64,000 nt of DNA. It comes from Rhodamnia argentea (lineage: Eukaryota > Streptophyta > Magnoliopsida > Myrtales > Myrtaceae). The position numbers and the translations under genes were made by a program. The stretch lies in contig NC_063152.1 in assembly GCF_020921035.1 (NCBI RefSeq), positions 33,214,494 to 33,278,493 on the forward strand. Direction: 5' to 3'. Below, piece after piece: positions 41,785 through 54,046 of the stretch. The number at the start of each line of letters is the position of its first letter. Positions within the stretch are counted from its first letter, which is position 1. The notes beneath the pieces are model-generated. The model had not been told where the DNA came from, did no database searches, and saw only the letters and a program-made list of their open reading frames with translations.

Positions 41785-42552
41785 GGGTGGGTAGGTACAG
41801 TACACAACCACAGTAGCGGTTCCAATTTGGAACCGGAAACCGGCCCGATTCCACTGGAACCGAGCCTGCTCCTACGGGCGATTCGGTCTGGTTCCCGGGT
41901 AAAAACGGGCCGGTTGTACAGCCCTACTTTTCATGCCATCATAGCCTGCGAGGGAACAAGTCCAGCCCATGTCCGGGCAAGATGGGCCGAGACCAAATCC
42001 ACTTATCGGTCGCTATAAAGCCGAAGGTAGGGCTAGCTTGGGAGAGGGTTCACTGTTCTACCTTCAATGTCCTATCTTTTCATTTTCGTCGTCGATGAGC
42101 TCGACTCTCGGAGCAAATCGACCCTCGATTCTTCGTCGCATCTTCTTTTGGCGATGCGTAGTTCCCGGAATTAAGATTCTCTTTCGATCTCTGATCTGCA
42201 TCGCTCCAGTGATGAACGCTTTCTGATGTCGTTCCAATTCCTGAAGCTCCGATCTCGCGGGATCGGAGCACCATTCCGTGTGGAGCTGAAGAGACATCTG
42301 AGGAGCTTGATAATATCCCTTCCCCACCGCCTCCCGCTTCGATCGAACACCGATTCTTCCTTCGGTTGCAGCTAACGGAAAGGGAAGATCTTCTTCTCCT
42401 TGCTTCTTCCTTTTAGCTTCTCCCGTTCCGTTGGACCGGGCGACATGAATGCAGCGATTCACGCTGTTACGCCTTTTTCTATAAATCGCATCTTTTTTTT
42501 CCTCTTTGGTTCGAGCCATACGGACTACAAACAAATCCCAGTACAGGAACTG

Positions 42553-42985
42553 TTCAATGCCTGACCAACAAAAAAAAAAAAAAAGAGAAACATTTTCGTG
42601 TTAGTTAATTTTCGTAAATATTGGTAAGTTTGAAATCCCGTTGATAAAGGAAATGTGACTGATAAATCGTCCGTCTGGCCGTTTAGAGTAAGTTGCCAAG
42701 CTCTTAACCATGGAAGTTCCGCTAAACTTAGCGGAGAGAACACCCACCTCCAACGGACGAATCGTGCTTTACTAAAGAAGGTAATGAAATCACAAATAGA
42801 GCAAAATCTCCTCGTAAGCCCGATCGATTGCCATCTCGTGTTCCAAGACAAAAGACCACCTAGGATGGGGGATTGCTTAGATACGTTTATACCCGGTATC
42901 CTCATTTTTTTTTCACTGAGGTTAGCGCAATTCGTTGCGATGCCTGGAATCAAATTTATGCCGCATTGTTATAATTTTGTGCTTC
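42553..42985. other. Unit-A-specific segment, origin unknown
   Basis: About 0.42 kb with no counterpart in unit B. It begins ACCAAC plus a 15-nt A run; CGATGCCTG near its right end echoes CAATGCCTG just before its left end. One minus-strand frame stays open for 142 codons (42953-42525), but I recognise no family. It could be an insertion in A or a deletion in B. Confidence 0.5.
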
Positions 42986-43253
42986 ATTACGATGACGCGT
43001 CGTAACATCTTATAGTGTAGCTGGAGTATCCTAGGCATGTCGGCGAGGTGGACTTTGAGCATGTTTGCATGTCCTTTTACTTAGGAGATGATTTGCAAAA
43101 AGTCTTTGAAATCTGGGTGCATTAACCGCCGACAAAAATTGACATCTTGATGAGGAATCGGTGGGCGCGCTTTCGCGGTCAAACAATCTTATATTGACTT
43201 TTGTAACGCGAGATGATATTCAAAGTGCATCCTTATTTAGAGTTTCACGATAA

Positions 43254-43476
43254 ACCCAAAGGAAAAATGACATAAATAGTCCTTAAACTTTGACCAAATG
43301 AGCGATGTGGTTCATGAACTTTTAATTTGTACAATGTAGTCCTTAAACTTTTAATTTGTGCAATATGGTCCTTGCTAAAGTTCAAGGATCATATTGAACG
43401 AATTTAAAGTTCATGGATCGTAATACTCATTAGGTCAAAGTTCGGGAACTATTTATGTCATTATCTCGGACCCAAA
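43254..43476. mobile_element. Unit-A-specific foldback MITE with 7-bp duplication
   Basis: A 209-bp element at 43261-43469 is flanked by ACCCAAA at 43254-43260 and 43470-43476. Its ends are inverted (AATGACATAAATAGTCC and GGGAACTATTTATGTCATTA). Unit B has an uninterrupted site (ATAAATCCAACTGACCCC), so this is an insertion after duplication. Same family as the element in ABCF3 intron 14. Confidence 0.8.
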
Positions 43477-43756
43477 TGATCCCTTGCAATATCTACTACA
43501 ACACCCTAATTGTTTTAAAACTACCAAACTTTCTTACCGACTTGCCAATGTTAACCCGCAATCGCCTCTCATGTTAGATTACCAATCTTAATTTGAGTTA
43601 CTAATTTCTATAGAGTCTTATTCTTTGTAATTTCCCCTCTTCCCAATTACTAACCTATATTCAGCTCCATAATTTCTCAATGTCTTCAAATTTGCCATCT
43701 TTTGAATGGAATCATCAACCGCAATTGGAGCGCATTACCAATTTTTTTCCTATTAA

Positions 43757-43805
43757 AACTACCAAAGGTTTTTTTTTTTTTTTTTTGGTCTGAACTACCA
43801 AAGGT
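43757..43805 (-). mobile_element. Unit-A-specific micro-retroposon with 13-bp duplication
   Basis: AACTACCAAAGGT is perfect at 43757-43769 and 43793-43805. The 23-nt insert is 17 T followed by GGTCTG. Unit B has a single AACTACCAAAGGT at this place with no poly(T). Confidence 0.8.
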
Positions 43806-44092
43806 ATTTGAGTCACTATTATTGGGATTGATTCGCTAATTAATTGGGTTATTTCAAAATTATCAATTTTCGTGATAATTAAGCAAGGAATTTGTCCTTT
43901 GCGTGCCGACGAAGGCCGCGTCACCCGGTGCATCACACGACAACACCCCAACCGGAAATCCCCAAGTCAAGTCAACCGTCGGTCCCACCCCTCTCTCTCT
44001 CGGCCCGGCCGTTATCAATCCTCCGAAGCTCCAACCATGCTCTCCTCCGCCTCCTCCGCCGCGTCACCGTTGGGTAGCGGCCTCCGACGACG

Positions 44093-47000
44093 ATGCCGGA
44101 CGCTCTCTGCTCGCTCTCGCTGCTCCTCCTCCTAACGACCTCCTTCGCCTTCACTACTGGTTGTCCCTCACGCACGTCCGCAATGCCCACGGTTGCCTCC
44201 ACTCCCTTGCTCACCTTCCTCGAGCGCCTCCAGGAGGCCGCCCTCGCCTCCTTCGGACCCCGGAACTTCGATCCCAAGCTCTATGTCGACCTCTCCCTCA
44301 AGTCCGACATCGAGACCGTCGAGCGAGCCTTCGCCGACCTCCCGAAGTCGTCTAACGGATCCGTCTTGGCCGGGGACTTGGAGAAGTTCATCGCCGTCCA
44401 CTTTGGGGGCGCGGGGGACGATCTGGTGTCCGTGCAGCCGGCTGATTTCGTGCCCGAGCCGGAAGGGTTCTTGCCCCGGGTGAAGAACCCGGCGGTGAGG
44501 GCGTGGGCGCTCCAGGTGCACGCGCTGTGGAGGAACCTCAGCAGGCGCGTGGATGATGCGGTGAGGGAGAGGCCGGATTGGCACACCTTGCTTCCCCTGC
44601 CTGGGCCGGTCATTATTCCCGGTTCCCGGTTCAGGGAGGTGTATTACTGGGACTCTTACTGGGTCATCAGGTCAAACCTTTTCCATTTTTGGCTCTTTGA
44701 TTTTCACGTTTCGTTTTGGTTGATGAACTTGCAAGTTACAGTCTCCTTTAATGGGTACTAACACGAGGCATGGATTAGAATCAGTAGTGCCAGTTGCCAA
44801 ATTTCACATGAGCAGCCAGACACATGATTTGTTTGCTTATAAATATGGTTTTTTTTTTTTTTTTGGGACCATTAGCCGGAAAGAAGACAATGCATAAAGA
44901 AGCTTGTGTGAGTATCGAGATTTGATTTCATAGGACTAATATTAGCAGTCCATGTGCAGGGGCTTGTTAGCTTCTAAGATGTATGCAACGGCGAAGGCAA
45001 TTGTGACCAATCTTGTCTACCTCTTAGAACAATATGGTCATGTCCTAAACGGTGCAAGGGTCTACTACACAAACCGGAGGTAAATGCTTCTCAATCATGT
45101 AAATATGAGTTTATCTTCTTGTGAAATGAGGTCTTTGTTTTATTTGGAAGCTGTTTAATGTGGTTTTTTGTCCACATACATGCCCTTGGATGGAGCTCAT
45201 TTAGACTAGCCTACTGCTTCTGCGTGATTACTTGTTAAAAGGATGCCACCAATTCTACTGAAATTCTTCAAGGCTAAGTTTTGTCTAGTTGATGTTCTAC
45301 TGAGATTTCTAATCCAAGTTCCAATCTTTTTTCTGTCTTTTTTGTTTTTGTTTATGTTCTGTAATCAGGATTTGTGATCCACTCATCTCATAAGGTGTGT
45401 CATGCTAATGGTTTGAAATTTGAGTTACATTCTGGGTTACTTTTTGCAGCCAACCTCCCCTTCTGAGTGCAATGATTCGTGCCATATATGAAAGGACACA
45501 TGATGTGGAATTTGTCATGAAGTGTCTCCCTGCTCTTCTGAAAGAGCATGAATTTTGGACGTCGGGTATCACAACATCCTTCACTTTGATGTTTTGATTA
45601 ATGTGCATTGTCCCTGTCACCATGTCTGTGCTTATTCCACAGGTCTTCATCAGATTACCATCCAGGACCGTCAATGTAGTCATAATTTGAGTCGCTACTA
45701 CGCAATGTGGGATAAACCCAGGCCTGAATCTTTCACAATCGTAAGTCCTTTCCGATTTGGCTATCATAATGTGTGGTCTGCTATCTGAAGCAAATCTAAA
45801 CCTTATGAGTAGCTGTTCATTGCCCATTTGACAGGACAAGGAGTCTGCTTCAAATATATCAGGTACTTCTGAAAAACAGAAGTTTTATCGGGAAGTAGCT
45901 TCAACAGCTGAATCTGGGTGGGACTTTAGTACCAGATGGATGAGGTAGTTTGACATTAGCAATCTATCAGTCTAATCCTTTTTGTTTGCTTTCTTGGATA
46001 GTTATGGTTTATATAATGACCCAAATTTCAGTTGTTATTCAAAGAATGGTACTTGTCTTATTGTTTGATGAGATGTAGTCAGTTTTTTAAATTTGTGGAC
46101 CCAATTTTGAACCGTTCGTGCCAAGTGTTAGATTTCCCTCCAACAAGTATGTTCTTGCTTCTATTTGCTAAATTGCCGTGAGACCGTTACATCCTTATGC
46201 CTTAGAACAGCTTCTGAAATTTTTTTCGTCTTGTCTTGTTCCTAAGCTTTTGCTTTCACACACACAAATTATCCTTTTGCTTTGGAAACGGAAGAATTCT
46301 GATTTTATAATTCTTTCTTTTGTGCAAAAAGCAATTGTCCTGATGTCTGCATCTGAGATGTTTCAGTCCTCTGCTATTTAGAGGGTATGATGTAGAAGAG
46401 CAAGATCTATTTGGGCCCTATAGTTTGGTCATTTATTGTAACAATAGAAGATAACAAAGAGCTCCACATAATCAAATTTGACATGCTAGTGACATGGGCC
46501 GAGATTTTCGTGCCCCAACCAGTCGTGCTGATGGCCGAGATGATCCCCAAGACTTGCTGTGTCTTGGTCCCCTAGGGTTTGTCTAGGATTTTCTACTATC
46601 TTCCGTAATATTCTAGAAGGTTTCCGGGACGGGCGAGTCGGTAATTTGGCAAGGTTCTGAAACCTTTCTATTTAATGTTGGTAGTTGAGGAGTCGGTAGA
46701 TAAAGTCTTAGCCGTTAGATGAGAGATTGATCTACGGTTGTAATTTGAGGCCCCTCCTATATAAAGGGGAGTCCTCTTCTCATTTGATCATCCCCTAGAG
46801 AAATACAAAGCATTCCTCCCCAAAGCCTCTCCCTCTCGATCATTTCCTCTCTCTACGCGATACAGGTTAGATCATCTCCTCTCTCTATGCGATCCAAATT
46901 AGAAAGAAGGCAAAATATAGAGAAAAGGCTTGGCTCAGGCGCTCCAGCGATCCAAAGGAAGCCCGAGTCGTTGCACGGGTCGATCACGATCTCCCGGCCC

Positions 47001-48485
47001 GTGACACTATCATAATTGCTTGTTACTTTTTATAGCTAACAAATCGCGTAAACTCCAATTGTCTTTATTAGGAATCCTGAGGATTTTACTACTCTGGCAA
47101 CAACATCAATTATACCGGTTGATTTGAACATATACATATTAAGGGTATGGCAATGTCACTCTTTAGTTGCACTTGAAATCCCTTATCAATCGACTGTCCA
47201 CTTCCTATAAGGAGTTCTCTGGAATGTGTTGGTTCAGATGGAACTTGACATATCCTTCTTTGGAAAAGTTGCTGGGAATCATAACATTGCCAAGCATTTC
47301 TTAGAAGCTTCAAAGGCTAGAGAAAAGGCTGTCAGCACCATTTTCTGGAACGAAAGGATGGGACAATGGCATGATTATTGGCTTGGCAATAGCAGTTCGT
47401 GCATGGTATTACAAGCGCAATAAATTATCTGTGTATTCCTTGGTGTAATAGTATTGCGATATTCAACCTATTCCTGACAGGAAGGTCAACACTGGGATGC
47501 TGCAAAACAGAACCAGAATGTGTTTGCTTCAAATTTCATACCTCTGTGGATCGATGTGTTCAATTCAGGTTTGTTGCTTGCTATAAACCTACTGTAGTCA
47601 GTCTCATAAAAATCAAGCCCTTCTTAATTTTATGTCAGAGGTAGTCACTGAATTTCATCTTTAATTTGCATCTTATAAGCACTGGTCAGGGATGTTTGAT
47701 TTGGGAGGAGTTATTAGTTGTCGATATCATGTCATGTTGCACTGGTTGATTAGTAATGAATAGCTGTTGTTATGAATGAGATGTAGATAAGAATTTGGTA
47801 GACAAAGTTGCCAAGAGTTTACGGAGTTCAGGTCTGCTCCATCCTGCTGGAATTGCGACTTCATTGACAAATTCAAGCCAACAATGGTTAGTAGCCAATT
47901 CGACATTATGAACTCTACTCGATCAGTTTTCTGATACCTGCAGAGGGACAAAGATGTTTTTGAAGGTATTATTTATTTTCACTGGCTGGACTTGTATATA
48001 TGTGCAGGGATTTTCCAAACGGCTGGGCCCCTCTGCAGCATATGATAGCTGAAGGCCTGGCTAGATCTGGGTCTAGCGAGGCAAGGTCTTTGGCGGAAGA
48101 CATATTCATCAGGTGGATAAGGACCAACTACGTTGGCTACAAGAAAACTGGCACAATGCATGAAAAGTACGATGTGGAAAAATGCGGGGAATTCGGGGGC
48201 GGTGGTGAATATGTACCTCAGGTATGTCTATGTCACCTCATTAGGCCAACTGATGAAGTATTTCGAAGACAAGGGTTGATGCTTGTCTGTTCTCTTTTTG
48301 GGATTATTGGCAGTGGCCATTGTTTACGCAGCTGCTCGAATACGGCATATATATGTGCTTTAATCTGATCACAACTTCGCCTTCATGTTGTGCAACAGAC
48401 TGGTTTTGGCTGGTCGAATGGCGTCGTGTTGGCTTTCCTGGAGGAGTTTGGATGGCCAGAAGACCGGAAGATAGATTGCCAGTGA
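44093..48485 (+). CDS. TRE1: Trehalase, tandem copy A (glycoside hydrolase 37)
   Basis: Eleven exons: 44093-44670, 44960-45079, 45450-45565, 45643-45740, 45835-45944, 47072-47144, 47238-47405, 47481-47568, 47787-47886, 48008-48221, 48399-48485; 583 aa. It hydrolyses trehalose to two glucose molecules. A hydrophobic N-terminal segment (about 5-20, LCSLSLLLLLTTSFAF) is a signal anchor; plant TRE1 is a plasma-membrane protein with an extracellular catalytic domain. Trehalase signature 1, PGSRFREVYYWDSY (176-189), and signature 2, QWDFPNGWAPLQ (483-494), are intact. The catalytic Asp334 (ESGWDFSTRW) and Glu551 (GGGGEYVPQ) are present by comparison with E. coli TreA. All junctions keep phase. Intron 5 is 1,127 bp because of a solo LTR absent from copy B. 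This copy has the consensus signature and stronger donors, so it is the better candidate for the ancestral activity. Confidence 0.95.
46490..47006 (+). mobile_element. Solo LTR in trehalase A intron 5
   Basis: A 517-bp insert absent from copy B, where CATGCTACCGTAATTGC is continuous. It begins TGACATGGGCC and ends GGCCCGTGACA (TG...CA ends). An LTR-style promoter, TATATAAAGGGGAG, lies at about 46760, followed by a plausible R region. Flanks CTAG and CTAT suggest a diverged short target duplication. No internal coding part remains. Confidence 0.8.
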
Positions 48486-50888
48486 GAGATTAAACCTGTC
48501 AATAATGAATTGGGCATTTCCGGTGTGAAGTGTTCTTCCCACTATGATCTGAAATTTTGTGGGATTGCTACCAAAGTATTTTAAAATTTAAGCTAATGAA
48601 TAAAGTTTCAGACTCTTCCTTGTGATTGGGCTTATAGCTCTCCTCAAGCCTTATGGGACCTTGTATGTTCCGAAGCCCGTCTGCTATATTTTTCAAATGT
48701 TAATTAAAGAAGATGAAAGTGAAATTTTTTCTGGAAAAAAAAAATTGCAGCTTAAAAGAAAATCTTCATATGTTGATTGATGTGCCCTTCGTAGATCAAA
48801 TGCTTTAGTCATTTTCTTCAATGTCCGGCACATGGTAAATGTTTGGCTCTGTCCATCTTTAATGTAAACTGGCGTTTATTGATGCTAGGAATCGTTGATT
48901 GGTCGGTCACAACACGTCACTATTATTACCCGTTACATGAAATACTTTATTCTGAATTGACGGCCTTAATCCAGAGTGATACCTACGAGACATTGTACAT
49001 TTGGGAATGTCAATAGCAAGTCACTACACTGCCTGCACTGAACATGCTTGTTGATTCGGAAACTTCTTCGGGATTGATCTCGTCTCTCAGGGCCCAATTA
49101 TTTTGCAGTGTATCCTTTTCTGCTTCTATACTTCATGTTTCACAAAAAAAAAAGAAATTCCATGGTTCGGCCAGTGATTCTTTTTTCACCTTACGTTCGT
49201 TGAATACAAATAGCTACTGATTTCTGAAATTACGAACGGACTAAAGCGCCAATCTTGGGAGTGCTCTCGTATAAGCAGTTCATAGATGATGCGCCGATCT
49301 AACTCTCCATGCGACGAGCGCGAGAAAGATTCGTATCTCCGGTTCGCTCTATCGACTAAGTTCTGTTGTTTTGCTGGGCAAAGTGTCTCTGTCTCATTGA
49401 ATCTGTATGTGCTATACTCTTTGCCCTTCAACACCTAATAATGTAAAATTTCGCTCTGTCCATGCAATTTTCGGGTTGCATGGCCAGTTTGCTTTGGTTT
49501 GGACAAATGGTGCCTCTTGTCGGTTAGACCTTTCGATTGGGTCGAGAATGTCCTAACCCAAATAGACCCGTTTATGCCGTTTTGACCCATCTCCATGCAA
49601 TACAAATCTAGTTAGACATATCCAATCGGACTCATATCCCTAAATACTTCTATTATTCATCCCAAAATTTAAGAAAACTCATATCTAAAGTGAGGTGAGA
49701 GTGTTGAGCGAGCGAGCGCAAGGTCGAACGGAAATGAAAAGAGAGTTATAGAAGTGAGTTAGATCTAACTAAATTGTAAACTCATTTATTACCCATTTAA
49801 CACCTATATTATACTTAAATTAATATATGACCCATTTATTATATATAATTTAGCCATATAATCATTCAGCTCATCATATATGAATTAAAAAATTAGATTC
49901 ACGATCCCTTTTGGCAAGTCATCGTGTCACTAAAGTTCTCACCTATCCTTGCCCCATACGTTGGAATTTAAGCTCTCTGTCTCTTTCCGTGGGCTTTATC
50001 TACAACTGCGAATCAGTACATCGATCGATGGTGTGCTTATACAGGAATAGGACGATGTCATGAACTTTACTCTAGGATTATCCAAGGCATCATTGGCCAT
50101 AAAGTTGCGATTATCCGACATATGCAGGGATCGTACCACATCCCAGGAAGTTTCCACTCCCCCCCTCGCCAAAAGGAAAAGTCCGAATTAAAAGATTAGG
50201 CTATGGGTCACGACAGAGATCTCGGATTGGATCAAGAACCACTGTGTAATTTTCCGAAAAATAATGAAAAAAAAATTAAAAATTAAAAAAAATACCCATG
50301 TCATTATCATGTAATGTTGTTCCAACGCTGGTGTAGTTCGCCTCGCAAATTCTATGTCGACATATAGAGCCTCGAAGGAAAAGACAAATGGGTTAGGGCG
50401 CAAAAAGAACTGGACAAAAAGATGGCAACACTAAATCAAATCAAGATCCACACAAGCTTCTAGATTCCTCATGAACTACTCGTCTCTCCTCCTAAATTAG
50501 TGTGCGTGGTTGCTTTGTGGACTCTTAATTAAGAAAAGATTAAGCCATTTTAGTGTGTTATTAATCAAAATCATTTGATTGTGGTGGGCCCCCAACTCTT
50601 TTGTCTTGGGCACTGAAGGAGACTCTTAAGGATAACCGGGCCACTCTAGTTTGTAAAGCCTAATTTGTAGGGAGATTAGCATGTGTTTTGGTGGAAAAGG
50701 AGGAAAAGAGAGTTGACAAGATTGTGCAGCATTTCTCATACAAATCATCATAAGCAAAAGGAAATGGTAAAGGAAACTTGATTAGTAGCGTCATAATTAT
50801 TATACATGTGGAGCACTACAAGTTTGACAAGCTAGAATTAGGGTTAGCGTTATGTAATCCTCACGCTCCGATTGATTAGGTCTATTGA
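48486..50888. other. 3' flank of trehalase A
   Basis: Trehalase 3' UTR (to about 48.7 kb), then DNA shared with unit B up to 50888. No gene recognised. B carries about 1.3 kb of extra DNA relative to this stretch (59.93-61.25 kb). Confidence 0.6.
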
Positions 50889-51165
50889 ACTCGGCCGTGG
50901 GATTGACCTCCATGAATAATGCAACTGGAGAAAACCCCCACGTGCGATTCCCTTTTGACCAGCCGAAGCACCTCGGCCCGCGTGCCCCACCCCCCTCAGC
51001 TTCGTGATTTGACTAATCGCCAGCTCCACCGATTAAAACGAATTTGATTAACGATGATAATCGCCGATTGATTACGCAAATTGAGAGTAGCGAGCACTTC
51101 AATAGCATTCCTCTTAGTGAGAGGTGCATATTAGATGCGATGGATGGAAATGGTAATGATCAGCT

Positions 51166-51330
51166 TTTTTTTTTTTTGGTCGGAATAATAAACTTTCGTT
51201 ACTAAAGAATCCCGAATAAACCAAAATTTTCGACATCAAGACATAAAATAAGTAAAAGGGATTCGGGAATAGAATAAAGCCAAGTAGAGGGACGAGTGTC
51301 GGATAAGTGGGCTTTAGCGATCCAATCAGC
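51166..51330 (-). mobile_element. Retroposon tail fragment (poly(T)-GGTCGGAAT)
   Basis: Twelve T then GGTCGGAATAATAAACTTTCG, followed by about 140 bp of unassigned sequence. In minus orientation this ends in ...TTCCGACC plus poly(A), like the micro-retroposons elsewhere in the window but longer. Left end not defined. Confidence 0.45.
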
Positions 51331-51654
51331 AGTCCTATTAGTAGCGATCAACTTGAGTTGGTGTCCATAATAGGATTACCGAAAGCAACAAGTCGACTTT
51401 GAATGTGACGTTTCGTTTCCCAACATTGATTTACCTAATCGGGTCAATCATAACGAATGTCGTAGCGAGTGTGTGTAAACTTAGTGTGGTAAAGGATTGT
51501 GAATGCTATGCCACGAGAGTAGTCTCGATACTTCAAAATTCATGATTGGTACAATTCAAGCTTTTGTCCACACAGTACTAGTCATTATGCGTTCGATAAA
51601 ATTTTAGAGGAGATGGGTTGTACAATTTAACATCATCTATCAATTGAGCAGTCC

Positions 51655-51655
<1 letters not shown>

Positions 51656-51700
<45 letters not shown>
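51656..51700. repeat. (GA)n microsatellite
   Basis: About 22 uninterrupted GA units. Confidence 0.95.
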
Positions 51701-51703
<3 letters not shown>

Positions 51704-53547
51704 CCTCTTTGCTTTCCTCCTCCCTCTTTCGAAACTTTTCTTTTGTGCGGGTGAATAAATTTCTGCAGCTCATCTTGAGTGAACTTGGAGATCGGTTCGT
51801 TGATAGGCACCGAGGAAGATGACCGTGATGTGATTCCATAACATATTCGAGATTAGGCCATTCTCTTCTCTCAATTTAGTAATGATATAGACTTAAGAGT
51901 TTTTTTACGGTTATATTGATATTGGTGTTTACGTACGACGATGGTAATGAGAACGTTGAACCTATATGCGTACCGCACGCCCTTGCAAATGGAGTGGAGC
52001 ATCTCGGCGCGTTCTCATCACTAAATTTGGTGATTGGCTGCAGAAGTTTTACGGTGACAGATTTTTTTTTAAGATACGAGAGTGTACTTCTAGTTGCGGA
52101 CCGTGCTTTATTATTCTTGGCTTATGCCATTATTTAGGATTTACTATGATGGAAAGATGTAACTCTCAAGTATTAAATAAGTGACACATATTCGAGTATG
52201 CAACGTAATGTTACTACATAAACAGACTTCATGGAAATACTATTTTTCCCCCTTATTCTATCATCTACCCAATTAGTGGCGTTTCGATCTTGTGACCTAT
52301 TTAATCATATATGTAACCAATATGTAATCGCATGGGAAATGGTGCATGAATTTGACAACGTGATTAACGGAATTCAAGGTGAATACAGATGGTTTCTCGG
52401 GGAAAATAAAGAAGATTTTATGAGTCGCCTTTGTCCCACGTTTCGACCATCCCATGCATACGCCGATTCCATAGCGATGCTTGCACGTCGTTAATTTGAC
52501 TCGTCCTAATCATTAAATTAGGGTCGAAAATGGAGTGTGAACCGTTCGTGTCTTTAAGCACACGTCGAATCCCATCGTAATTGATGCACGACTAATGATG
52601 CCGGTTGTGATTCTTATGCTTCTAAGGGAAAAATTATCCAAAAAATCATAAATTTATTGTATTTTTATCAATTGAGTCATGAACCTTTTTAATTTTGCCA
52701 ATTGAATATCAAACATTTTTATCTTTAGCCAATTGACTCCATCCTGTCAATTTTGATTGAAAATCACTCACAAAATTATTCACAAAATCACGGTTGGATG
52801 GATAGGTTCATTACCCAAAACCACAATATCGGTTCCAAATGTTGGGACTGGAAGCCGGACCCGATTCCACTGGAATCGAGAACCGGGCCTGCTTCCGTGG
52901 GCGGTTCGGTCTAGCTCCCGGGTGAAAACGGACCGCTTGCGCGGCCCTACTTTTCATGGCATCATTGCCTTCGAGAAAATAATTCCAGCCCATGTATTGT
53001 CCGGGCAAGATGGGCCGAGACCGAATCCCACTTATTGCTCGCTAGATAAAACCAAAACTAGGGCGTGCTGGGGAGAGGGATTCACTGTTCAGCTTCGAAG
53101 TCCCATGGTCTTTTCAATCTTTCTCATTTTGGTCGTCGATGGAGCTCGAGTTTCAGAGCAATCGAGCCACCATTCGTCGTCGTATCTTCTCTTACGATGC
53201 GTAGTTCCCGGACTTAAAATTCTCTTTCGATCTCTGATCTGTGTCGCTCCAGTGATGAATGCTGTATGATGTCGTTCCAATCCCTGAAGCTCCGATCTTG
53301 CGGATCGGAGCTCGATTCCGTGTGGAGCTGAAGAGACATCTGAGGAGCTTGATAATATCCCCACCGCCTCCCGCTTCGATCGAACACCGATTCTTCCTTC
53401 GATTGTAGCTGACAGAAAGGGAAGACCTTCTTCTCCTTGCTTCGTCCTTTTAGCTTCTTCCGTTCCGTTGGTCCGGGAGACACGATTGCGGCAGACTCAT
53501 GCTCTTGCGCCTCTTTTCGGCAAATCGTTTTTTTTTTTTCTCTTTGA

Positions 53548-54046
53548 TTTGAGCTTTGGTATGAGCTAGGGTGAGCAGTTACCGGTTCAGGCCGATTTGA
53601 TACCGGTTCAGTCCGATTTGATGGGACTGATGGTCTCGAGAATCAGATCGGATGGACAGGTGTGGTCTAATTTTCAGGCGGTCAAATAGAATCAGTAAAA
53701 TGTCTGATAATCAAAGGAAATAAATACCAAACAAGAAATAAGCTCAATTTTTATATAATCTCGTTTCATTTGGCCTCGCGATATTTGGCCTCGCGATATT
53801 ATATTATGATCTGAGAAGGATGAGATCGTAATGTGAGTGAAGAGATCGTAGGAGCAATATAAAATTCAAATTTTTTTCAAAAAATTGGTGGTGTGGGTTG
53901 GTTTTATATCTTGGAATCGAACTGTAGGACTATCAATTTTAATTTTAAAGATGGAAAATCGGACCGCAATCCTCTAGAATGGCCAATTGGATTGTCGGGC
54001 CAGTGTCGATTTGATTGGTCCAATTTGCTCACTCATAGTTTGAGCT
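53548..54046. mobile_element. Unit-B-specific hAT-like MITE with 8-bp duplication
   Basis: A 483-bp element at 53556-54038 is flanked by TTTGAGCT at 53548-53555 and 54039-54046. Ends include TAGGGTGAGCA and its imperfect inverse TGCTCACTCATA. Internal ACCGGTTCAG(G/T)CCGATTTGA repeats. Unit A has one uninterrupted site (GGTTCGAGCCATACGG). An 8-bp duplication fits hAT transposition. Confidence 0.75.

Larger units (their letters stand above)
41785..50888. repeat. Segmental duplication, unit A
   Basis: Aligns with unit B (52793-62723) through 5' flank, trehalase exons, introns and 3' flank. It starts near GTTGGGTGGGTAGGT (41787; B: GTTGGATGGATAGGT, 52797) and ends near ATTGATTAGGTCTATTGA (50888; B: 62723). 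The offset grows from about 11.0 kb to 11.8 kb because of unit-specific insertions. Confidence 0.9.
50889..52792. other. Spacer between trehalase units, without a B counterpart
   Basis: About 1.9 kb without visible similarity to the DNA after unit B. Contains a poly(T)-GGTCGGAATAATAAAC retroposon-like tail (51166-51330), a long GA microsatellite, and foldback-type wording (TATCAATTGAGTCATGAACC and AGCCAATTGACTCCAT) at 52.62-52.76 kb. Short open frames here look random. Confidence 0.55.

Noticed and set aside
42210-42250. C/D snoRNA-like boxes (GTGATGA, CTGA) in both trehalase unit flanks
   Set aside because: Box spacing is poor, no terminal stem is visible and the first CTGA is lost in unit B; chance match is likely.
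42064-42534. 156-codon minus-strand frame in trehalase unit A
   Set aside because: The matching DNA in unit B (53.1-53.5 kb) is broken in that frame, so it is not conserved as protein; no family recognised.
52231-52494. 87-codon plus-strand frame in the inter-unit spacer
   Set aside because: AT-rich, no recognised domain, no sign of conservation.
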